DNA of 64,000 bases from Gammaproteobacteria bacterium (GTDB lineage: Bacteria; Pseudomonadota; Gammaproteobacteria; UBA4575), in assembly GCA_022824965.1 (NCBI GenBank), contig JAJDYY010000006.1, positions 1 to 64,000 of the forward strand, written 5' to 3'. The notes below the pieces were generated by a model. It was not told the DNA's origin and did no database searches. It saw only the letters and a program-made list of their open reading frames with translations. The number at the start of each line of letters is the position of its first letter. Position 1 is the first letter of the stretch. The position numbers and the translations under genes are program-made. Shown here one piece after another: positions 29,609 to 37,712 of this stretch.

Positions 29609-31006
29609 CTATTTTTTTCTTTGCCGGCGTCTTCGGGTTCGCTGCTGCCTCGGGGTGAGCGGGTTGCGCCGGCCTGCATACGGGTTGTCAGGCTGCCTGA
29701 ACAGCAGATGAACCGGCGTTCCGGTCAGTTGCAGTGCCTTGCGGTAGTAATTCTCCAGATAGCGCTTGTAGGAGCCCGGAATCCTCGCGATCTGGTTACC
29801 GTAGATCACAAGCGTGGGAGGACAGGTGGAGATCTGGGTGGCGTATTTGAGCCGGATCCGTTGCCGGCGAACCAGCGGAGGCTGATAGCTTTCCAGGGCA
29901 TCCTCGAGCAGGCGCGTCAGGGTCGAGGTGTTGACCTGGGTATTTGCTGCGGCATGCGCCTGTGAGATCGCCCGGATCAGCTTTGCGATCCCTTCCTTTC
30001 TTCGCGCGGAAATGAACAGCCGCTCTGCAAAATCCAGAAATCTCAGCTTGAGGTCCAGGCCTTTTTGTATTTTCTGATAATCCTCATTCGAGCAGGCGTC
30101 CGTCTTATTGATAGCGAGGACCAGGGCGCGCCCGCTGTCCAGCATCGTGCGCGCCAGGCGCGCATCCTGATCGGCAAAGTCCTGTGTACCATCGAGCACC
30201 AGGACTGCTACGTGAGCCGCATCGATGGCCTGCAGCGTTTTCACGACGCTGAATTTTTCAATCATGTCGTGAACGCGGCTTCGCCGCCGAACCCCTGCAG
30301 TATCTATCAGTTCAAATACAGTGCCCGATTTTTCCACTTGCACCGGAATGCTGTCCCGGGTCGTACCAGGGATGTCCGAGGTGATGAAACGCTCTTCGCC
30401 GAGCAGTGCATTGACCAGGGTTGACTTCCCCACATTGGGCCGCCCGGCAATGGCCACCCGGATTACTGCCTGATCGCCGGTCACGGGGGAACGGGGCTGA
30501 GCAGGATAATCGGGTTCCAGCACGGAAAATACTTCCTCGACACCTTTGCCGGTTTTGGCCGAGACCTCAAAGACCTCCCTGGCTCCCAACTGGAAAAAAT
30601 CACCGGCCAGCAGGTGTGCAGGCTCCAGGTCTGCCTTGTTGACCAGTACGCAAACCTTTTGGCCCAATTGCCTCAACTCCGTGAACACCTGCTCATCCTG
30701 TGGGACGAGTCCCTGTGGACCGTCCACCATGAAGAACACGATGTCTGCCTCTTCCACGGCTTGCCAGGCTTGGGAAGCGATCTGGTGAGTAAGCCCGGTC
30801 TCGTGATCGGGATGTTGCAGCATCTCGATGCCTCCCGTATCGATGACGATATAGCGATCATCAAAGCGGCGCGTCACCCCATAGATCCGGTCACGGGTCA
30901 GCCCTGGACGGTCAGCAACCAGCGCGTCCTTGGTCCGAGTCAAAAAATTGAACAATGTTGACTTGCCGACGTTGGAGCGCCCGACAAGGGCAATTACAGG
31001 CTTCAC
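29609..31006 (-). CDS. der: Ribosome assembly GTPase Der (EngA)
   Basis: The product has 465 residues with two consecutive GTPase domains: GRSNVGKST plus DTGG for the first, and GRPNVGKST plus DTAG for the second. A KH-like C-terminal domain follows, ending in a very basic tail (TPRQQRTRRRRQRKK). Der is needed for 50S subunit maturation. It normally follows bamB directly; here an AT-rich insert of about 1.3 kb separates them. Confidence 0.96.
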   Translation of the reverse strand: MKPVIALVGRSNVGKSTLFNFLTRTKDALVADRPGLTRDRIYGVTRRFDDRYIVIDTGGIEMLQHPDHETGLTHQIASQAWQAVEEADIVFFMVDGPQGLVPQDEQVFTELRQLGQKVCVLVNKADLEPAHLLAGDFFQLGAREVFEVSAKTGKGVEEVFSVLEPDYPAQPRSPVTGDQAVIRVAIAGRPNVGKSTLVNALLGEERFITSDIPGTTRDSIPVQVEKSGTVFELIDTAGVRRRSRVHDMIEKFSVVKTLQAIDAAHVAVLVLDGTQDFADQDARLARTMLDSGRALVLAINKTDACSNEDYQKIQKGLDLKLRFLDFAERLFISARRKEGIAKLIRAISQAHAAANTQVNTSTLTRLLEDALESYQPPLVRRQRIRLKYATQISTCPPTLVIYGNQIARIPGSYKRYLENYYRKALQLTGTPVHLLFRQPDNPYAGRRNPLTPRQQRTRRRRQRKK

Positions 31007-31233
31007 TGGAGGTTACCGTGGTCCGGTTGCGAACGATAGGAGGCTATTTGTAAGGAAAGCAGTCCTAGATTATTTCCATTTTATTTTTCAACCACATATA
31101 AAGGATCAAATTTTTTATTTCATCATTTGTTACCACATTGGGTTTCACTCAATTGATGGGTTTCTTAGGTCATTGATGAGGCTGCAATGTTGAAAATTGT
31201 AGTAGCATGATCACAGCAGAAAGGAGTCAAACA

Positions 31234-31527
31234 ATGAAGAAAAAAATGATTGCAGCAATCATGTTGCTGCTGCTAATTATGCCCATGCTTCATGCACATG
31301 GCGTGGATGAGCACCAGGCAGCAGCCAATAGGATATATTCAAATCGCATTCTTTTGATGATGCATCACACGCATGGAAACCATGATCAATATTGCATAAC
31401 ACAAAACGCTTTTACTGATGTGATTGCATCACTGCGTGCAGACTATAAATTTTTTGGTTTAGACGAAAATGATATTAAACGTATGACCAAATTTTACAGA
31501 GATGTTACTGAAATTTGCCCAGACTAA
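31234..31527 (+). CDS. Small secreted hypothetical protein
   Basis: The product has 97 residues, starting at MKKKMIAAIMLLLLIMPM, which has AAGGAG at the right distance upstream; a longer frame to 31207 lacks such a site. The N-terminus is a clear signal peptide with a likely cut after MLHAHG or nearby. The mature part is rich in His and Met (MMHHTHGNHDQYC) and has two Cys, so metal binding or a disulfide is possible. No family was recognised. AT-rich codon use differs from der and bamB. Confidence 0.55.
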   Translation: MKKKMIAAIMLLLLIMPMLHAHGVDEHQAAANRIYSNRILLMMHHTHGNHDQYCITQNAFTDVIASLRADYKFFGLDENDIKRMTKFYRDVTEICPD

Positions 31528-31539
31528 ATCAATGCAAAA

Positions 31540-31553
31540 AGTGAGTACTCACT
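31540..31553. terminator. Perfect 14-bp palindrome between convergent genes
   Basis: AGTGAGTACTCACT is self-complementary and preceded by AAAA, between the end of the small secreted protein gene and the end of the frameshifted gene that faces it. There is no loop and only a weak T-run, so it could instead be a protein-binding site. Confidence 0.3.
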
Positions 31554-31586
31554 CAGGGTGAGTTTGATGTAAATGTTTGCAATAGC

Positions 31587-32125
31587 TCACTCAGATATGA
31601 TCTCGCAAATTTTGTTGTTTATACCCAAATAATCATCAATGAATTTATCAGTGTATATGCCGACTTGCTGCAAAATGTATCCTGCATCACTTCCGTGAGT
31701 ACCAACTCCACCATGACTCCATCCGGTAGCGAATCCGCTAATGTCAGAAGGCTTCCCATCTTCTCTCCTAGGCATAAAATATATTTTATTGAGCTTAACA
31801 GTAAGTCCGTATGCAGGTCCTGATGCAGTCACATTTACATAAAAAAAGGGCCTGCACTTTCATCATAGATTCGTGCTCCACGCAAACGGCTTCGTACTGT
31901 CGCTGTAATGGCATCTTCAGTCAGTCCGATTGACTTTGCATCTTTATTCAACCCTTCAACTATCAAACTTATTTTTGCATTACAGGGTTTATCATGAGCA
32001 AGCTGAAACACGGCCATACTGTTTGACATTCCTTGCACTATGCCAGCCACTACAGGCGTAGACAGAAATGCCAGAAATAAAATTACGTGCTTAATGATTT
32101 GAATTAACTGCCGCCTTGAATGCAC
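31587..32125 (-). pseudogene. Secreted hypothetical protein, frameshifted at a T7 run
   Basis: The first frame (31835-32125) encodes a signal peptide (IKHVILFLAFLSTPVVAG) and a domain ending ARIYDESAGPFF. It stops two codons after a run of seven T. One more T would continue it as YVNVTASGPAYGLTVKLN into the second frame (31587-31832), which has ATGWSHGGVGTHG and KFIDDYLGINNKICE. The joined product would have about 179 residues, with a layout shared by a group of uncharacterised periplasmic proteins. It could be a decayed gene, a slippage-prone gene or a sequencing error. Confidence 0.55.
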
Positions 32126-32151
32126 TGAACCCGCCCGAACTCATACAACGC

Positions 32152-32349
32152 TTATCTGGTTTCAAAATTTTGCCCTCTTATCGAAAGCACCATCAGCAAG
32201 AGGTCAACATATTCTTTATCATTCACACCATATGGTATCTGGTAGTTTAATTTGTCCCTTTTGATTAATTCCATATAGCATGGGCGGAATTCATACCGCA
32301 TGATTTCCTCTTTGTAATCTACTGAATGTGCTAATGCAAACAATTCTGC
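32152..32349 (-). pseudogene. Remnant of an AT-rich gene truncated next to bamB
   Basis: The frame reads LAELFALAHSVDYKEEIM, then RYEFRPCYMELIKRDKLN, and ends with YVDLLLMVLSIRGQ. It looks like the C-terminal part of a protein, but its upstream side meets the bamB 3' end without a start. The switch in base composition at about 32350 marks the junction. A 49-residue version from the ATG at 32301, with GAGGA upstream, could still be translated. No family was recognised. Confidence 0.35.
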
Positions 32350-32374
32350 CAGCCCCTGTGGCGGGCGCCTGGAG

Positions 32375-33568
32375 TCAGGGCTGCTGCAGCACGGTAAACG
32401 AGCCGTTGTCCGCCAGCACGAAGATACGCTGACCGATAGCAACCGGCACGCTGTCAATCGCGTCGCGGGCCACCCGGTGTCTTCCCGCCAGGCTCCCGTC
32501 TTTCTTGGACAGCCAGTGAAGATACCCTTCGGTGTCGCCCACTACGATGTAATCCCCGGCCGACACCGGCACCGTCAGCAGGCGGTACAGCAGCTTGTCC
32601 TGCCGCCACAGGGTGGCTCCGGTCATACGATCCAGTGCCCAAACGCTGTCGTTGGTGCCGATCACATAGACGCGGGACTCATCTGCAACCAGACCGGTGT
32701 GCGAAGGCAGGTCACGAGCCCATTTCACCCTGCCGGTAAGCATGTCTACAGCCACAGTGCGACCGTTGAAGTTGGCGGCATAAACCACGTCGTCCTGATA
32801 GGCGATATCCCCATCGATGTCGGCGATACGCTCCAGTTCCGAACGACCGCTCGGGAAGGATACAGTGGCCCTCCAGCGCTCTTCTCCATCAAGCAGGCTG
32901 AATGCTACCAGTTTGCCATCGTCAAACCCGACCAGCACGGCACTGCCGACTACCTTGGGCTGGCTTGCACCCAGCAAGGTCAAGGGTGGAGAGCTTCGGC
33001 TTGCACGCCAGGCAATACTGCCATCGCCAATGTCGAGAGCATGTATGGTGCTGTCACTGGTGCGCGCGACAATGACGCCATGCCTGACTTTCGATAATGC
33101 CAGTACCTCGCTGCTGAGCTGAGTGCGCCACCTTTCCTTGCCATCTGAACTGTCCAGCGCAATCACCAGGCCATTCTCGGTGCCTACGGCCAGTATCTGC
33201 TCGCCCCCGTTGACCCCGCCCGAGATCACCTCCTGCAATTTCACCGACCAGACACGTTTTCCGTCGATCAGTTGCCAGGCTTCCACACGATTGTCTGCCC
33301 CTGCAAGATACACCAGGCCATCCGCGATATAAGGCTGTATCTTGGAGTAGACGATTTCCGTAGCGCCGATCGAATCGCTCCACAATTTCTTCGGACGCAG
33401 GCTTTCCGAACCCAGGTCAGTCAGTTTTGTAGGTGCCTGGAGGTCTTCTTCGATACCGATCCATCGCTTGGGGGCACTCAGCAGATCACCGCCGCTGCAA
33501 CCGGAAAGCAGCAGGAAGCAGGTGAATACTGCCAAGACCAATATTTTTGCAGGGTAGTTGTACAGCAT
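32375..33568 (-). CDS. bamB: Outer membrane assembly lipoprotein BamB
   Basis: The product has 397 residues. The lipoprotein signal has the lipobox LLLSGC (Cys about 24). The rest is an eight-bladed propeller with PQQ-type repeats such as VYLAGADNRVEAWQLIDGK, GLVIALDSSDGKERW and VYVIGTNDSVWALD. BamB joins BamA in the outer-membrane protein insertion machine, working on the periplasmic side. It lies 18 bases after yfgM in a probable hisS-yfgM-bamB run. Confidence 0.95.
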   Translation of the reverse strand: MLYNYPAKILVLAVFTCFLLLSGCSGGDLLSAPKRWIGIEEDLQAPTKLTDLGSESLRPKKLWSDSIGATEIVYSKIQPYIADGLVYLAGADNRVEAWQLIDGKRVWSVKLQEVISGGVNGGEQILAVGTENGLVIALDSSDGKERWRTQLSSEVLALSKVRHGVIVARTSDSTIHALDIGDGSIAWRASRSSPPLTLLGASQPKVVGSAVLVGFDDGKLVAFSLLDGEERWRATVSFPSGRSELERIADIDGDIAYQDDVVYAANFNGRTVAVDMLTGRVKWARDLPSHTGLVADESRVYVIGTNDSVWALDRMTGATLWRQDKLLYRLLTVPVSAGDYIVVGDTEGYLHWLSKKDGSLAGRHRVARDAIDSVPVAIGQRIFVLADNGSFTVLQQP

Positions 33569-33586
33569 GCCAGACAGCCAGAAGCC

Positions 33587-34210
33587 CTAACTTCCCAGGT
33601 CGTCCCGTTTCATCTGCAGGAATTCCACACCACTTGCGCGGGCAGACTCCAACGCCAGATCATAGGCCTGTTTTGCTTGCTCGGGTTCGCCCCGGGCAAT
33701 CAGGATATCACCCTGGATTTCGTGCACCAGCGAGCGGTACCCCTCGGAAAATTCCTGATCGATTACGGCTTGTGCCGCATCCAGTTTGTGGTCTGCCACC
33801 AGTACGCGTGCCAGCCGGATACGGGCAACATCACGTATGGACGGCTGGGCGCTATGCTTGATGGCCCAGCGCAGACTCTCAGCGGCTGCTTTCAACTCCC
33901 CTTGTTCGGCTTGCGCCTTGGCTTCATGCAGCGTTGCCAGCACCGCATAGGGTGTGGACGCGTAGTCTGTGCGAAGCGTCTCGGCCTGCTCCTGAAAGGA
34001 AGCCCTGTCCCCCGTGATCATGGATTCCTGTACGGATGAGAAGATATCGGAGGCATTCACGGCCTGTTTTTCCTGGTACCAGCCCCAGCCACGCCAACCT
34101 CCCAGTGCACCAATCCCCAGCAATGCCCCGATGATCACGGCCGTGCCATTCTCTTTCCACCAGCTTTTCAGCGCCTCGACTTGCTGTTCTTCAGTTTCGT
34201 ATTGAGCCAT
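33587..34210 (-). CDS. yfgM: YfgM family ancillary SecYEG translocon protein
   Basis: The product has 207 residues. A short cytoplasmic N-terminus (EEQQVEALKSWWKENG) leads to one membrane segment (TAVIIGALLGIGALGGW, about 23-40). A periplasmic tetratricopeptide-like domain follows (YAVLATLHEAKAQAEQGEL, IRLARVLVADHKLDAAQAV). YfgM works with the Sec translocon and the periplasmic chaperone network. Position between hisS and bamB matches Escherichia coli. Confidence 0.9.
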   Translation of the reverse strand: MAQYETEEQQVEALKSWWKENGTAVIIGALLGIGALGGWRGWGWYQEKQAVNASDIFSSVQESMITGDRASFQEQAETLRTDYASTPYAVLATLHEAKAQAEQGELKAAAESLRWAIKHSAQPSIRDVARIRLARVLVADHKLDAAQAVIDQEFSEGYRSLVHEIQGDILIARGEPEQAKQAYDLALESARASGVEFLQMKRDDLGS

Positions 34211-34224
34211 GTCTACACGTGCCG

Positions 34225-35496
34225 CTAGGCCCCAAGGTATTTATCCAGGTTCGATACCAGGTTGTCTCGCGGAATCGTTTCCTGTTCGCGCCTTTCCCGC
34301 AAAAACTTGATCCCTACCGTGTTATCCCTGAGTTCATCCTCGGCCAAAATGATTGCAAGTTTAGCATTGGATTTGTCAGCGCGTTTCATTTGTGTCTTGA
34401 TGCTGCCTCCACCGCAGTTGACGACCACGGATAGCGAGGGGAAATGATCGCGAAGCTGGCTTGCAAGCTGCATCCCCGCAAGTACCGCCTGATCACCGAC
34501 CAGCACGAGGTAGGCATCGATCTCCGTGTCCGAATTCCAGGTTTCCTCCAGCAGGGCCATGATCCTTTCCAGACCCACAGCGAATCCTGCCGCAGGATAC
34601 GGTTTTCCGCCGAGTTGCTCAACCAGGCCGTCATATCGCCCCCCTGCGCAAATGGTGGCCTGTGACCCCTGCTCCGGGACGATCCACTCAAACACCGTTT
34701 TACTGTAGTAGTCCAGCCCCCGAACCAGGTGCGGGTTGATGTCATAGTCGATTCCCGCGGCATCAAGCAGGCTTTGCAAGCCCTCGAAATGCTCTGCCGA
34801 CTCCGGATCCAGGTACTCCGTCAGGCCCGGAGCATCACCAATGATTTCAGCCAGCTCCGGATTCTTGCTGTCCAGGATCCGCATGGGATTGGCCTCCAGA
34901 CGCTGTTTTTCCAGGTCATCAAGCCGGCGTTCATGCTGGCGAAAGTATTCGACCAGTGCAGCCCGGTACCGCTGTCGCGCCTGGAGTGTGCCGAGACTGT
35001 TAATCTGCAGCGATGCCCTCGGCAGGATGGCCAGTCTCTGCCACATGTGCCGACACATGATGATCAGTTCCGCATCCACATCCGGCCCGGCCAGTCCAAA
35101 CGTTTCTGCCCCAAGCTGGTGGAACTGTCGATAACGCCCTTTTTGCGGGCGCTCGTGACGGAAAAAGGGGCCCCCGTACCAGAGCCGCACGGGTTGCCTG
35201 AATAAAATGCCCTGCTGCAATGCAGCCCTCACACAGCTTGCAGTACCTTCCGGTCGCAACGTGAGACTGTCCCCGTTACGGTCCTCAAAGGTGTACATTT
35301 CCTTCTCCACGATGTCCGTGACCGTACCCAGCGACCTGCGAAACAACTCGGTGTGTTCAAGAATGGGCAGACGGATTTCCTGGTATCCATACTGCTGCAG
35401 CACGGCCTGCATCGTCTGCTCAACATAGCGTAACGCACCACTGGCTGGAGGCAGCACGTCGTGCATTCCACGAATTGATTGAATCCGCATGGACAT
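34225..35496 (-). CDS. hisS: Histidyl-tRNA synthetase
   Basis: The product has 423 residues of the class II type. Visible signatures are SIRGMHDVLPP at the start, LRPEGTASCVRA (motif 2 region), LVRGLDYYSKTVFEW (histidine loop) and AAGFAVGLERIMAL (motif 3). The anticodon-binding domain is C-terminal. It charges tRNA-His. It stands between rodZ and yfgM; ispG, which often lies just upstream, is about 15 kb away. Confidence 0.96.
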   Translation of the reverse strand: MSMRIQSIRGMHDVLPPASGALRYVEQTMQAVLQQYGYQEIRLPILEHTELFRRSLGTVTDIVEKEMYTFEDRNGDSLTLRPEGTASCVRAALQQGILFRQPVRLWYGGPFFRHERPQKGRYRQFHQLGAETFGLAGPDVDAELIIMCRHMWQRLAILPRASLQINSLGTLQARQRYRAALVEYFRQHERRLDDLEKQRLEANPMRILDSKNPELAEIIGDAPGLTEYLDPESAEHFEGLQSLLDAAGIDYDINPHLVRGLDYYSKTVFEWIVPEQGSQATICAGGRYDGLVEQLGGKPYPAAGFAVGLERIMALLEETWNSDTEIDAYLVLVGDQAVLAGMQLASQLRDHFPSLSVVVNCGGGSIKTQMKRADKSNAKLAIILAEDELRDNTVGIKFLRERREQETIPRDNLVSNLDKYLGA

Positions 35497-35530
35497 TTTT
35501 TCTTCCCGTTCTCTAAATAAAAGCGAGGAC

Positions 35531-36478
35531 TCAGTTCAGCATGCTGCCTGACACCTTGAACCGGGACGTACGGTCACTCTGATGATATCTGGAATGATCA
35601 AAGCGTTTCCCGTCAATGTGGATGACCACGTCAGGGGAGTTGCCGAGCAACACCTCGAACGGCGTCTTGCCTTTGATTTCCAGGGCCGCTCCCGACCTCA
35701 TCAGATCCCACATGATCAGCTGCATATCAGCATCCCGAACTTCAATCCAGCTGTCATCCATAAAGGTCATCGTCAAAACTTCCAGACCCTCACCAGATGC
35801 AGGCTGGCCATCAGTTACCGGACGTTGTTCCCTCGCTTGCACACCTGCTTCAACAGGCGGTCTGGCCGGCTCGTTATCGTCGATTCTGGCAGTCGGCCTC
35901 TCCTGGCTTTGCAATTCCCCGGACAGTATGGGCGCGCTGATATCTGGATCGACGGGTGCATCCACATCCTTCTGGCCCGACGCCGGATCCTCAGGTGGGT
36001 CGGATGCTTCTTCCGGGGTTGCTACAGGCGTCTCCGGTGCCCCCGCCAGATCAGGAACCTGCACGGATGATTGCGGGTCGGGGGCCTGCAAGAGCACGTA
36101 GACACCTGCAAGCACAACCAGCGCGGCTGCGGCCAGCAAGACGACAGGCCCGCGTCTTTTGTTCGTATGTACGGGGGGTTGATGTTCGGGTTCTGCAGGG
36201 TATTGCTCGTTGTAAATTCGAATCAGCTGTCCGGCATCCTGGCCGACAAGCTTGGAGTACGTCTGCAGGTAACCACGCACATACGTAGGTCCCGGCAGGC
36301 GATCGAAGTCGTCTTCCTCCAGCGCCTGGATCGTGCGAATGGTCAAATTCATCTGCCTGGCGATCTCCGCCTGGCTGAGGCCCGCCTGGCTGCGTGCATC
36401 TACCAGCACCGAGCCAATGGTCTCCTTGCGCTTTTGGGAATCCTCTTGCATTACAACGTGTTCATTACCCTCCTGCAC
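35531..36478 (-). CDS. rodZ: Cytoskeletal/cell-shape protein RodZ
   Basis: The product has 315 residues from a GTG; an in-frame ATG at 36451 gives a version nine residues shorter, with a poorer ribosome-binding site. An N-terminal helix-turn-helix (ARSQAGLSQAEIARQMNL to DRLPGPTYVRGYLQTYSK) is followed by a basic patch and a membrane segment (VVLLAAAALVVLAGVYVLL). Then come a long acidic Pro-rich linker and a C-terminal DUF4115 domain (MTFMDDSWIEVRDA, PFEVLLGNSPDV). RodZ connects MreB to the wall synthesis complex. Confidence 0.92.
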   Translation of the reverse strand: MQEGNEHVVMQEDSQKRKETIGSVLVDARSQAGLSQAEIARQMNLTIRTIQALEEDDFDRLPGPTYVRGYLQTYSKLVGQDAGQLIRIYNEQYPAEPEHQPPVHTNKRRGPVVLLAAAALVVLAGVYVLLQAPDPQSSVQVPDLAGAPETPVATPEEASDPPEDPASGQKDVDAPVDPDISAPILSGELQSQERPTARIDDNEPARPPVEAGVQAREQRPVTDGQPASGEGLEVLTMTFMDDSWIEVRDADMQLIMWDLMRSGAALEIKGKTPFEVLLGNSPDVVIHIDGKRFDHSRYHQSDRTSRFKVSGSMLN

Positions 36479-36508
36479 CCTTATGGCACACTAATGAACG
36501 GCCTGAAA

Positions 36509-36937
36509 TCAGCGTCGCGAAAAAATTTCATGTTCTGCAAAGAAAAATTTTATTTCTCGTTTGGCATTTTTCTTACAGTCCGAACCATGTACCGCGTTCA
36601 ACTTGGTCGAGGTTGCATATTTTGAACGTATCGTTCCCGGTAAGGCGTTCCCAAACGTGGTTGCTCCCATCACGTCACGGTAACGGGTAATCGCATCCTC
36701 ACCCTCCAGTACCTGCACCACTACGGGGCCGGAGGTCATGAACTTCACCAGATCCTCGTAAAACGACTTGTCCTGATGGATCTCATAAAAATCACGTGCC
36801 TGCACACGACTCATTCTCAACATTTTTGCAGCAACAATCAATAAACCCGCTTTTTCTATGCAGGCATCGATTTCTCCAATCAAGTTTTTCCGTACGGCAT
36901 CCGGTTTTATGATGGATAAAGTGCGTTCCTTTGCCAT
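36509..36937 (-). CDS. ndk: Nucleoside diphosphate kinase
   Basis: The product has 142 residues from [18 protein letters not shown]; the frame opens three codons earlier, but AGGA is better placed for this ATG. Phosphohistidine motif NAVHGSD is intact, and [18 protein letters not shown] and MGATT are conserved. It keeps NTP pools in balance. The last 50 residues are unusual ([34 protein letters not shown]) and the 3' end of the gene is AT-rich. The gene follows iscX, as in many relatives. Confidence 0.94.
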   Translation of the reverse strand: MAKERTLSIIKPDAVRKNLIGEIDACIEKAGLLIVAAKMLRMSRVQARDFYEIHQDKSFYEDLVKFMTSGPVVVQVLEGEDAITRYRDVMGATTFGNALPGTIRSKYATSTKLNAVHGSDCKKNAKREIKFFFAEHEIFSRR

Positions 36938-37026
36938 AAGAGACATTCCTGAATCTAATTAAAATTGAACAAAGCGGTTTTCTTTGGTGTCCGGCAGACT
37001 TTAAAACGGTGGGGAGTTACTGGAGG

Positions 37027-37227
37027 TCAGTCACGTTCATCAAGCCATGCCATCTGGATAGCTTCAAGAATGCGTTCATTTGATGTCTCTGGATCATCGT
37101 CAAAATCTTCCAGCGCACAGATCCATTCATGCAGGTCAGTAAACCGGATGTACTGGGGATCCACATCGGGATGAGCTTCATCCAGCGCAATCGCAATTTC
37201 CAGGGAATCGATCCATTTGAGGCTCAT
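37027..37227 (-). CDS. iscX: Fe-S cluster assembly protein IscX
   Basis: The product has 66 residues, the standard length, with the family pattern [35 protein letters not shown] and [12 protein letters not shown]. IscX is a small acidic protein that binds IscS and iron and modulates cluster assembly. It lies about 140 bases after fdx in the isc run. Confidence 0.95.
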   Translation of the reverse strand: MSLKWIDSLEIAIALDEAHPDVDPQYIRFTDLHEWICALEDFDDDPETSNERILEAIQMAWLDERD

Positions 37228-37368
37228 GACGGCTTATCCGGACATCGACGGATCGTCAGCAACACGGTACGCGTGGTTCATTTTCCGAAAGGCCTGCACT
37301 GCACAACATCAAAGGAGGGAATGTACATGGTATTCCGCGGTCATTCAAAGAATTTTTGCCACATTTTC

Positions 37369-37707
37369 TCAGTGACTTTCCGAGACCATGTTGATGGTGT
37401 ATTTCGGAATCTCGATCACCAGGTCTTCCTCCCCGATGATCGCCTGGCAACTCAGGCGCGAGTCCGGCTCCAGGCCCCAGGCCTTGTCCAGATAATCCTC
37501 TTCATTTTCTTCGGCTTCATTCAGGGAATCCATGCCCTCACGTACATACACGTGGCAGGTCGTGCAGGCACAGGATTTCTCGCAGGCATGCTCGATTCCG
37601 ATACCATTGGCGAGCGCGGCATTGCAGATGCTGGTACCTGCCTCGGCCTCGATGGTACTGCCCCCAGGGCAGATTTCCTCATGAGGTAAAAACTTGATCT
37701 TCGGCAT
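37369..37707 (-). CDS. fdx: ISC-type [2Fe-2S] ferredoxin
   Basis: The product has 112 residues. Cluster cysteines are visible in HACEKSCACTTCHVYV and LSCQAI, the adrenodoxin-like pattern of Fdx in isc operons. It delivers electrons for cluster formation on IscU. It starts 5 bases after hscA ends. Confidence 0.96.
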   Translation of the reverse strand: MPKIKFLPHEEICPGGSTIEAEAGTSICNAALANGIGIEHACEKSCACTTCHVYVREGMDSLNEAEENEEDYLDKAWGLEPDSRLSCQAIIGEEDLVIEIPKYTINMVSESH

Positions 37708-37712
37708 GTTCT

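Larger units (their letters stand above)
31030..32350. other. AT-rich insert between der and bamB
   Basis: Base composition drops sharply after the der start and recovers at about 32350, just behind the bamB stop. The stretch holds one intact small secreted protein, one frameshifted secreted protein and one 5'-truncated frame. No integrase, transposase or flanking repeat was found. It looks like acquired DNA that is decaying. Confidence 0.6.
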
